From NCBI RefSeq assembly GCF_026157105.1, contig NZ_JANPVQ010000001.1, positions 799,501 to 863,500 on the forward strand: a stretch of DNA of 64,000 nucleotides, written 5' to 3'. The position numbers and the translations under genes were made by a program. The DNA is from Sphingomicrobium marinum. Lineage in GTDB: Bacteria; Pseudomonadota; Alphaproteobacteria; Sphingomonadales; Sphingomonadaceae. Positions 57,460-64,000 of the stretch are shown here, one piece after another. Below the pieces are notes generated by a model that was given only the letters and a program-made list of their open reading frames with translations, made no database searches and was not told the origin of the DNA. Each line of letters starts with the position of its first letter. Position 1 is the first letter of the stretch.

Positions 57460-57539
57460 AACAGATCAATATCTGGCCGCTGCTGATCCTGCTGGCTTTG
57501 GTTGTGTTCCTGATCTGGTGGCTCGGAGGCTCGGCGTGA
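57456..57539 (+). CDS. 27-aa membrane microprotein in the kor operon
   Basis: ATG 57456 overlaps the korA stop (ATGA) and its own stop overlaps the next ATG (TGATG). The product MKQINIWPLLILLALVVFLIWWLGGSA is almost entirely one transmembrane helix with a Trp-rich end. Both overlaps are coupling signals, and the frame holds no other feature. Too short for routine gene finders. Confidence 0.55.
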   Translation: MKQINIWPLLILLALVVFLIWWLGGSA

Positions 57540-57922
57540 TGCGATCAGGCGATAGCGCGCGCATGCCGCACAAGGCGGCGTTGATCCTGATCGCGGGTTT
57601 CTTCCTGCTGTCTTGGGCGAACATGAAGTTCGAGGCGTGGGGCGCCAGCCTGCCTTCGGGCTGGCCGGCCTTTGCGATGGGGTTGGTCGGTGGCAGCGCG
57701 ATTGCCGTTGGCGCGCGCTATGTCAGGCCCTGGCTGACGCGCGAAGGGCTCGACGAGAAGGAGAAAAGCGGCGCGCTGTCAAAGCCCGTTTCGCTGGTTG
57801 TCGGCACGGCGCTTGGCCTTGCCTTGATATTCTTTTTCGACCGCCCCTTTTTCGGCGGCATTATCTTGGCTCTGAGCACCACACCTCTGCTGTTTTCGGC
57901 AGATGAGGAGACCGACGCGTGA
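57539..57922 (+). CDS. Small membrane protein in the kor operon
   Basis: From ATG 57539 the 127-aa product has about four hydrophobic segments (AALILIAGFFLLSWANM, WPAFAMGLVGGSAIAVGARYV, VSLVVGTALGLALIFFF, GGIILALSTTPLLF). Unknown function. It lies between korA and korB with overlapping ends (4 nt into korB), so it is co-translated. An anchoring role for the Kor complex at the membrane is a guess. Confidence 0.7.
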   Translation: MRSGDSARMPHKAALILIAGFFLLSWANMKFEAWGASLPSGWPAFAMGLVGGSAIAVGARYVRPWLTREGLDEKEKSGALSKPVSLVVGTALGLALIFFFDRPFFGGIILALSTTPLLFSADEETDA

Positions 57923-58929
57923 ACGAACAAGTCAAACTCACGGCCAAGGACTGGGCGAGCGATCAGGAAGTGCGCTGGTGCCCGGGTTGCGGCGACTATG
58001 CCATCCTGAAGGCGGTGCAGCGCACCATGCCCGATCTAGACGCTGCGCTCGCCGACACGGTGTTCGTCAGCGGCATTGGCTGCTCGAGCCGCTTTCCATA
58101 TTACATGGCGAGCTACGGCTTCCACACGCTGCATGGCCGCGCCTGTGCGGTGGCGACGGGCGTCAAGCTCGCCAATCCCGAACTCGATGTGTGGATCATC
58201 ACCGGCGACGGCGATGCCCTATCGATCGGCGGCAATCACACGATGCACCTTTTGCGGCGCAATCTCGATTGCCAGATCCTGCTCTTCAACAACGAGATTT
58301 ATGGCCTGACCAAAGGCCAATATTCGCCGACCAGCCGTGTCGGCACGCGCAGTCCCTCGACGCCGTACGGATCGGTCGATCGGCCGGCGATGCCCGCCAG
58401 CTTCGCGCTCGGCGCGGGGGCGCGGTTCGTGGCGCGCGGTATCGACGTCAACAAGGCGCTGCCCGACATTTTCAAGGCGGCCCACGCGCACAAGGGCGCG
58501 GCCTTCATCGAGATCTACCAGAACTGCATCGTCTATAATGACGATGTGTTCGCGCCCTTTACCGATCGATCGGTGGCGAATGAAAAGCAGCTCTGGCTCG
58601 CGCCAGGCGAAAAGATGCTGTTCGCCAAGGGCGAGAGGGGCATCGGCTTCGATGTGGCGACAAAGACGCTCAAGGTCGTTGCTGGCGACAGCGATGAAGT
58701 GCTGGTCCACGATCCCAAGAACCGCGCAATGGCGCTGCTGCTGTCGGAAATGCCCGCGGACATCTTCCCCGTGGCCTTGGGCGTAATCTACGAAGACCCT
58801 GCGCCGACCTTCGAAGCGGCGGTGATGGCGCAGAACGCTGCGGCTTCCGAAGGCAAGAGCACCGACATGCAGGCATTGCTCGAAAAAGGGCAGAGCTGGC
58901 AGGTGACCAAGGAACCGCGCCGCGACTAG
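57919..58929 (+). CDS. korB: 2-oxoglutarate:ferredoxin oxidoreductase subunit beta
   Basis: 336 aa from GTG 57919, overlapping the previous stop by 4 nt. Thiamine-diphosphate-binding beta subunit: VRWCPGCGDYAILKAVQRTMP (Cys-containing), FVSGIGCSSRFPYYM, HGRACAVATGVKLANPELDVWIITGDGDALSIGGNH and NNEIYGLTKGQYSPTS. Pairs with KorA. Confidence 0.94.
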   Translation: MNEQVKLTAKDWASDQEVRWCPGCGDYAILKAVQRTMPDLDAALADTVFVSGIGCSSRFPYYMASYGFHTLHGRACAVATGVKLANPELDVWIITGDGDALSIGGNHTMHLLRRNLDCQILLFNNEIYGLTKGQYSPTSRVGTRSPSTPYGSVDRPAMPASFALGAGARFVARGIDVNKALPDIFKAAHAHKGAAFIEIYQNCIVYNDDVFAPFTDRSVANEKQLWLAPGEKMLFAKGERGIGFDVATKTLKVVAGDSDEVLVHDPKNRAMALLLSEMPADIFPVALGVIYEDPAPTFEAAVMAQNAAASEGKSTDMQALLEKGQSWQVTKEPRRD

Positions 58930-58946
58930 GCCCGTTTTGTCCTGCA

Positions 58947-59876
58947 ATGGACAATCTAACGCATAGCCTTGCTGGCGCCCTGTTGGGGCAAATGGGCCTC
59001 AAGAAGACGACCGGCAGGGCGATGCCGACGCTAATCATTTCCGCCAACCTGCCCGACATCGATGCGGTGCTTACGCTGCTCGGCACCGAAAGCCTGGCGC
59101 TGCGGCGCGGGTTGACGCACGGGCCGATCGCATTGGTCATCCTGCCGATCCTGCTGACCGGGTTTGTCCTTCTTTACGACAAGTGGCGACCGTCCAAGGA
59201 AGAGGTGCGGCCCGGCTGGCTACTGCTGCTCGCCTTCATCGGAACGCTCAGCCATCCCGCGCTCGACTGGCTCAACAGCTATGGCATTCGCTTTCTCGAA
59301 CCCTTTTCGAGCGAGTGGTTTGCGGGCGATACGCTGTTCATCATCGATGTCTGGGTATGGACGATCCTGGCCTTCACCGTGTGGCTTTCGCGGCGCTGGA
59401 TGAAGCGCGGATCGAGCCATTGGGAAAAGCCTGCCTGGGCGGGCTTCTTCCTGGTTTGCGGGTATATCTTTGCCAATGGTCTGATCACGGGCCAGGCCGA
59501 AGGGCAGGGGCGCGAGCTCGTGGGCAAGCAGTGGCGGCTGGAGCCGGGCATCGTGGTTGCCAACCCCGTCCCCGTCGAGTTTTGGCGGCGCGACATCGAA
59601 TGGCGCGGCGGTGGTCTATATGGTAGCGGCAATTATCAGGTGTTCGAAGGGACCTTGCTGACGGGCGCGCCCAAGTTCATCGGCCTCAACGATCCGCGGC
59701 TTGAAGCGGCGCGTGGGCGCGAGGATGTCGAAGCGTTCCTGTTCTGGTCGCGCATGCCGTTCGTGTTCGAACGTGGCGGCCGCGCATATTTGGGCGACCA
59801 GCGCTATACCGACCCACGCACGGGAGATGCCTTCGTCGTTGCACTCGAGCCGCCTGCGCAGGGAGAAAGCGAATGA
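58947..59876 (+). CDS. Membrane-bound metal-dependent hydrolase (YdjM / DUF457 family)
   Basis: 309 aa. MDNLTHSLAGALLGQMGLKK is the diagnostic start with the Asn-Thr-His metal motif; HGPIALVILP and TLSHPALDWLNSYGIRFLEPFSSEWFAGDTLFIIDVWVW continue the family pattern with several membrane segments. Proteins of this family are inner-membrane hydrolases induced by DNA damage in E. coli; here it lies directly before the photolyase gene with a 4-nt overlap. Confidence 0.88.
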   Translation: MDNLTHSLAGALLGQMGLKKTTGRAMPTLIISANLPDIDAVLTLLGTESLALRRGLTHGPIALVILPILLTGFVLLYDKWRPSKEEVRPGWLLLLAFIGTLSHPALDWLNSYGIRFLEPFSSEWFAGDTLFIIDVWVWTILAFTVWLSRRWMKRGSSHWEKPAWAGFFLVCGYIFANGLITGQAEGQGRELVGKQWRLEPGIVVANPVPVEFWRRDIEWRGGGLYGSGNYQVFEGTLLTGAPKFIGLNDPRLEAARGREDVEAFLFWSRMPFVFERGGRAYLGDQRYTDPRTGDAFVVALEPPAQGESE

Positions 59877-61252
59877 CGAGCATTGTCTGGTTCCGGCGCG
59901 ATCTAAGGCTGCGCGACCAGGCTGCGTTGCGCGCTGCAGCGCGTGAGGGCGCTGTGGTGCCCGTATTCGTGCTCGATGACGAAACGCCGGGAGATCGCAA
60001 GCTGGGCGGTCCGTCGCGCTGGTGGTTGCATCGCTCGCTGGAAAGCCTGGCGGCGGACCTCGAAGATAAAGGATCGAAACTCATTTTCCGGCGCGGTCGG
60101 GTCGATCATGTCCTGCCGCAACTGGCGCAGCAAGTGGGCGCGGAGCGGATCCATGCGCTGCATCATTACGAGCCGTGGTGGGTGGAAGCGCAAGACCGGA
60201 TCGCCGACCAGGTCGAGCTTTGCCTCCACGACGGCAACTACCTATTGCCGCCCGGCACGGTGACGACGGGATCGGGCGAGCCGTACAAGATTTTCACGCC
60301 GTTCTGGAAATCGCTCAAAGAGCGCATGCCGCCGGCACCGCCCGAGCCGCGCCCGCGCGTCATCGAGGCGCCGGAGCGATGGCCGGATAGCGATGATCTT
60401 GGCAGTTGGGGCTTGCTGCCGACCAAACCCGACTGGGCGACCGGCATGCAGGAACATTGGCGACCGGGTGAACATGGCGCGCGGCTACGGCTCGAGGCGT
60501 TCGAAAGCGAGGCGTCGGCCTATGACGGGCAGCGCAATTGCCCGTCGATGGAAGCCACATCGAACCTGTCGCCGCACCTTCACTGGGGCGAGATTTCGGT
60601 GGCCACGGTCTATGATCGCGTCAATGGCGCAGGCGGCACGGTTGGGGTATTCCTCAAGGAGCTTGGCTGGCGCGACTATGCGCAGAACGTGATCTACCAG
60701 TTTCCCGAATACGCCGAGAAAAACTATCGCGACGGGTGGCAGGACTTCCCATGGCGCGATTTCCGCTCCTCGACGGTTCGCGACGAGTTCGATGCATGGA
60801 CAAGGGGGGAGACGGGCTATCCCATCGTCGATGCGGGCATGCGCCAATTATGGGCGATCGGCTGGATGCACAACCGCGTGCGCATGATCACGGCGAGTTT
60901 CCTGATCAAGCACCTTCTGATCGACTGGCGCGAAGGCGAACAATGGTTCTGGGATACGCTCGTCGATGCCGATTACGGCTCGAACGGCACCAATTGGCAA
61001 TGGGTGTCGGGGACGGGCGTCGACAGCAACATGTTCGTGCGCATCATGGCGCCGCTCAGCCAGTCAGAGAAGTTCAATGCGGGCGACTATATCCGCACAT
61101 GGGTGCCCGAGCTGGCAGACATCGACGATCGCTATATCCACGATCCGCACGCGCATGATTGCGCGCCCGCGGACTATCCCAAGAAGCTCATCGAGCATAA
61201 GGAAGGCCGCGAACGGGCGCTGGCCGCCTACAAGGAGATGAAGTCGAACTAA
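59873..61252 (+). CDS. phrB: Deoxyribodipyrimidine photolyase
   Basis: 459-aa light-dependent repair enzyme for cyclobutane pyrimidine dimers. N-terminal Rossmann antenna domain (SIVWFRRDLRLRDQAALRAA), C-terminal FAD domain: ATSNLSPHLHWGEIS, WRDYAQNVIYQFP, GYPIVDAGMRQLWAIGWMHNRVRMITASFLIKHLLIDWREGEQWFWDTLVDADYGSNGTNWQWVSGTG. Overlaps the preceding hydrolase gene. Confidence 0.93.
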   Translation: MTSIVWFRRDLRLRDQAALRAAAREGAVVPVFVLDDETPGDRKLGGPSRWWLHRSLESLAADLEDKGSKLIFRRGRVDHVLPQLAQQVGAERIHALHHYEPWWVEAQDRIADQVELCLHDGNYLLPPGTVTTGSGEPYKIFTPFWKSLKERMPPAPPEPRPRVIEAPERWPDSDDLGSWGLLPTKPDWATGMQEHWRPGEHGARLRLEAFESEASAYDGQRNCPSMEATSNLSPHLHWGEISVATVYDRVNGAGGTVGVFLKELGWRDYAQNVIYQFPEYAEKNYRDGWQDFPWRDFRSSTVRDEFDAWTRGETGYPIVDAGMRQLWAIGWMHNRVRMITASFLIKHLLIDWREGEQWFWDTLVDADYGSNGTNWQWVSGTGVDSNMFVRIMAPLSQSEKFNAGDYIRTWVPELADIDDRYIHDPHAHDCAPADYPKKLIEHKEGRERALAAYKEMKSN

Positions 61253-61253
61253 G

Positions 61254-62504
61254 ATGGCAAGCCGGGGGGAACATCTGGTCCGCGGCGACCGCGGCTTCAT
61301 CACCGGCCATGGGTTGGTCGGCAAGCTTGCCGCGCCCGCGTTCAAGTCAATGCTCGATCAGTGGCACGATCGCCTCGCCGTCGGCGGTATCGACGGACAC
61401 CTGCCTGACGGGACGAGGCGGCGGATCGGTTTTCACGCGCCGGGGCCGGAGGCCGTGGTTCACCTGCATAGCTGGACCGCATTGGCGCGAGTCGCCTTCT
61501 CGGGTTCGGTCGGACTCTACAAGGCATGGGAGAAGGGCGAATGGAGCGCGCCCGATCCGGTGCCGCTATTCGCGCTGTTCATGGCGAACGCAAAAACGCT
61601 GGGCGGAACGGCGCGCGCGAAAGGGCCAGCGCGCTGGCTCAATGCCGCAGCGCACGCGCTGCGCGATAACGGGCTTGTGAAAGCGCGCGAGAATATCGCG
61701 GCGCATTACGATCTCGGGAATGACTTCTACGCGGCTTGGCTCGATCCGACGATGAGCTATTCCTCGGCGCGGTTCGACCAGAGCGACGACCTTGAAGCCG
61801 CGCAATTGCGCAAGGTCGACGTGCTGCTGGACCGTCTCGAGCTCAAGCCGGGAGACCGTTTGCTCGAGATCGGCTGCGGTTGGGGCACTTTGGCGATACA
61901 GGCTGCCAAACGCGGCGTGAATGTGGTCGGATTGACCCTATCTTCGGAGCAGCAAAGATTTGCAACGGAAAAAGTTGCGTCAAACAAATTAGGCAATCTT
62001 GTCGAGATCAGACTGCAGGATTATCGGCAGATTTCCGAGCAATTTGACGCCATTGCCTCGGTCGAGATGGTCGAAGCCGTGGGCCAGCGCTGGTGGCCCG
62101 CCTATCTCGACGCCGTCGCTAACAATCTCAAGCCCGGCGGCCGCGCTGCGCTGCAATATATCAGCATCGACCACGCGCTGTTCGCCGATTATGCGGCCAG
62201 CGCGGACTTCATCCAGACTTATATCTTTCCGGGCGGGATGTTGATCGACGAGCCGACATTCGCATCACTGGCGGTCGAACGCGGTTTGAGCTGGGAAGGG
62301 CACGAGGCCTTCGGCCTCGATTACGCGCGCACGCTCGCGACCTGGCGCGAGCGTTACGATGCTGCGGTGGCGCGGGGCCAGCTTTCTGACTTCAGCGAGC
62401 GCTTCCACCGTCTGTGGCGATTTTACCTGATGTATTGCGAAGGCGGTTTTCGCGGTGGCGGGATCGATGTCGCGCAGATCACGATGAGGAAGGGTGCGGC
62501 ATGA
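61254..62504 (+). CDS. cfa: Cyclopropane-fatty-acyl-phospholipid synthase
   Basis: 416-aa SAM-dependent methyltransferase that adds a methylene group to unsaturated phospholipid chains. SAM motif LEIGCGWGTLAIQAAKRG (about 204-222), FDAIASVEMVEAVGQRWW, and the typical ENIAAHYDLGNDFYAAWLDPTMSYSSA. It starts 1 nt after the photolyase stop. Grouping with the photolyase suggests a stress-response set. Confidence 0.92.
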   Translation: MASRGEHLVRGDRGFITGHGLVGKLAAPAFKSMLDQWHDRLAVGGIDGHLPDGTRRRIGFHAPGPEAVVHLHSWTALARVAFSGSVGLYKAWEKGEWSAPDPVPLFALFMANAKTLGGTARAKGPARWLNAAAHALRDNGLVKARENIAAHYDLGNDFYAAWLDPTMSYSSARFDQSDDLEAAQLRKVDVLLDRLELKPGDRLLEIGCGWGTLAIQAAKRGVNVVGLTLSSEQQRFATEKVASNKLGNLVEIRLQDYRQISEQFDAIASVEMVEAVGQRWWPAYLDAVANNLKPGGRAALQYISIDHALFADYAASADFIQTYIFPGGMLIDEPTFASLAVERGLSWEGHEAFGLDYARTLATWRERYDAAVARGQLSDFSERFHRLWRFYLMYCEGGFRGGGIDVAQITMRKGAA

Positions 62505-63694
62505 GACGCTTGGGATTGATGTTGTTGGCGGGCTTGGTGTTGACGGCGTGTCAGCCGGTGGATGAGCCTGCGCCAACCAATCCCGATCCCATGGCCAGCC
62601 TTACCGAAGCGCAGCGCGCGGCGATCCAGCGCGATGCGGCGCAGGTGCTGTTCTGGACCGACGAACAACGCTTCGAGCGCTTCCGGGCCATGGATGAATA
62701 TTTCCCGGGACGTACTGTCAAAGCCGCAAGGGCACGCACGTTGCCGGCGGGTGAGCCCCTTCCGGGCGCAGCCGCGCTCCAACGCTATGTCGAAGAGCAT
62801 CGCATCACCGGGCTCATGGTGCTGCAAGACGGCAGGATCCGCTTCGAAGGCTATTCGAACGATTTCGGCCCCGACCAGCGCTGGACCAGTTTTTCGGTTG
62901 CCAAGAGCCTGACCTCGACGTTGGTAGGCGCGGCGCTCAAGGACGGGCACATCGGCAGCCTCGACGATCCGCTGACCGATTACATTCCCGAGCTGGCCGG
63001 CACCGCTTACGACGTGGTGAGCGTCGAGGACCTGCTGACGATGCGATCGGGGGTAGATTGGGATGAGAATTATGCCGACCCGAACAGCGATATCGCGCAG
63101 CTTTATTCGCAGCCTTACCAGCCAGGTGTCGACCTCAACATCTTCTACTTGAGCAAGCGGGAGCGCGCTGCAGAGCCGGGGATGACCTTCAATTACAGCA
63201 CCGCGGAGACCAATCTTGTCGGGACTTTGGTCGAACGGGCGGTCGGCCGCTCATTGGCGGACTATGCGCGCGAGAAGATTGTCGGCCCAGCAGGCTTCGA
63301 AGGCGACTTGTTCTGGCAGGTCGATCCGGTGGGACAGAATATCGGTGGATGCTGCCTGATGCTGCGGCTCGCCGATTATGCCCGCTTTGGCCAGTGGTTC
63401 CTTGAAGGGACGCCCGATGGCAACGCTGGCTCGGTTCTCAGCGCGGAATATCGTCAGGCGGCCATCACGCCCGCGACCGCGTTCGAGAGCGCCCCGGGCT
63501 ATGGATATGGCTACCAGTGGTGGACCTATCCCGGCGCATACGGTGCGCAAGGCATATTCGGACAGGGTATCACCATCGTGCCGTCCCAGAACGTCGTGAT
63601 CGCCTATGTCGGCAACTGGTCGACCGCTGCGTCAGGCGGGCGTCGTCAGGAATTGCAGGCCGCCATCACGCGGGCTTTCGCCAACGCCGACTAG
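62501..63694 (+). CDS. Serine hydrolase, beta-lactamase/PBP4*-like lipoprotein
   Basis: 397-aa precursor with lipobox LTAC (Cys17). The serine beta-lactamase-like domain has S132-V-A-K135 as SxxK (FSVAKSLTSTLVGAAL), a Tyr-Ser motif (NYSTAETN) and a C-terminal GYGYQWWTYPGAYGAQGIFGQG region. It probably acts on esters or peptides in the periplasm; a true beta-lactamase role is unlikely. Start overlaps the cfa stop by 4 nt. Confidence 0.85.
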   Translation: MRRLGLMLLAGLVLTACQPVDEPAPTNPDPMASLTEAQRAAIQRDAAQVLFWTDEQRFERFRAMDEYFPGRTVKAARARTLPAGEPLPGAAALQRYVEEHRITGLMVLQDGRIRFEGYSNDFGPDQRWTSFSVAKSLTSTLVGAALKDGHIGSLDDPLTDYIPELAGTAYDVVSVEDLLTMRSGVDWDENYADPNSDIAQLYSQPYQPGVDLNIFYLSKRERAAEPGMTFNYSTAETNLVGTLVERAVGRSLADYAREKIVGPAGFEGDLFWQVDPVGQNIGGCCLMLRLADYARFGQWFLEGTPDGNAGSVLSAEYRQAAITPATAFESAPGYGYGYQWWTYPGAYGAQGIFGQGITIVPSQNVVIAYVGNWSTAASGGRRQELQAAITRAFANAD

Positions 63695-64000
63695 CCTTCG
63701 ACGACCAGGCGCCCGCCGGTTTCCGCGTCCGACTTCAGACGTTCCACAATCGCTTTGGCGACGACATCGGGCTTCTTGAGGTCGTTGGGATCTTCGCCAG
63801 GGAAGGCGTCGGCGCGCATCGCGGTGCGGGTCGCCCCCGGATCGACTATGTGAACGCGGACCTTGCCAGTCTGCGCGTTCTCCTCGGCATAGGAGCCGAG
63901 CAGCGTATCGAAGGCGGCCTTGCTCGCGCCATAAGCGCCCCAGAAAGCGCGCGGGTTAGCGCCGACCGACGAGGTGATGCCGACGAGTTCTGCCTTGCCC
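63691..64000 (-). CDS. SDR family oxidoreductase, partial (5' end beyond the window)
   Basis: The C-terminal 102 residues of a short-chain dehydrogenase are visible: VGITSSVG, catalytic GAYGASKAAFDTLLGSYAEE (YxxxK), VRVHIVDPGATRTAMRADAFPG and a final RLVVEG. The gene enters from the right and ends convergent with the serine hydrolase, overlapping its stop codon. Confidence 0.85.
   Translation of the reverse strand, partial: GKAELVGITSSVGANPRAFWGAYGASKAAFDTLLGSYAEENAQTGKVRVHIVDPGATRTAMRADAFPGEDPNDLKKPDVVAKAIVERLKSDAETGGRLVVEG

Overview
The window is high-GC chromosomal DNA from an alphaproteobacterium. The best guess is Sphingomonadales (Sphingomonas/Sphingomicrobium/Erythrobacter-like), judged from the S10 and other ribosomal protein sequences, the gene content (astA-astB arginine catabolism, acyl-CoA dehydrogenase clusters, korAB) and many short lipoproteins and TonB-free envelope proteins. 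Genus-level placement is inference.

Region 1 (about 0-20 kb) is the translation supercluster: rpsL-rpsG-fusA-tuf, a 2.7 kb interruption holding three non-ribosomal genes (a small unknown protein, an OmpA-domain protein, a propeller-like protein), then rpsJ, a 239-nt structured leader, and rplC through rplO, secY and adk. Several ribosomal proteins carry long charged low-complexity tails (L3 acidic tail, S17 Lys/Ala tail, S5 acidic-repeat plus RGG-type N-terminus). The usual rpsM-rpsK-rpoA-rplQ block does not follow adk here. Two near-identical terminator hairpins (4485-4518 and 6068-6102) bracket part of the interruption.

Region 2 (20-26.5 kb) holds a START-like secreted protein, a large REP-like palindrome, folA, a GlcD-type FAD dehydrogenase, and a tightly coupled minus-strand three-gene operon: a P-loop protein, an ABC-exporter-like protein whose ATPase motifs are all degenerate, and an outer-membrane barrel protein.

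Region 3 (26,891-37,476) is a 10.5 kb mobile island integrated into the 3' half of tRNA-Arg(TCT). It is bounded by perfect 49-bp direct repeats. It encodes a P4-type tyrosine integrase (with an apparent start or frameshift problem), an AlpA-like regulator, an HNH nuclease, a winged-helix replication-type protein carrying four GGTGAC...CACC iterons on a strict 33-nt grid, and one HK97-fold major capsid protein. No portal, terminase or tail genes are present. The right half is cargo made almost entirely of exported small proteins (lipoproteins, Excalibur/YHYH, PDZ-SHOCT, nuclease-like, Rap1a/Tai-like) and one membrane protein. I read it as a phage-satellite-like element and the most interesting system in the window.

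Region 4 (37.5-64 kb) is ordinary chromosome: purS-purQ; a fatty acid or isoprenoid acyl-CoA degradation cluster (three acyl-CoA dehydrogenases, two SDRs, a FadJ-like bifunctional enzyme, a MarR regulator); typA; a SleB-like cell wall hydrolase; an operon for arginine succinyltransferase catabolism with an M20 hydrolase; rppH; the 2-oxoglutarate:ferredoxin oxidoreductase operon korA-korB with two small membrane proteins between the subunits; a photolyase / cyclopropane synthase / serine hydrolase run; and a truncated SDR at the right edge.
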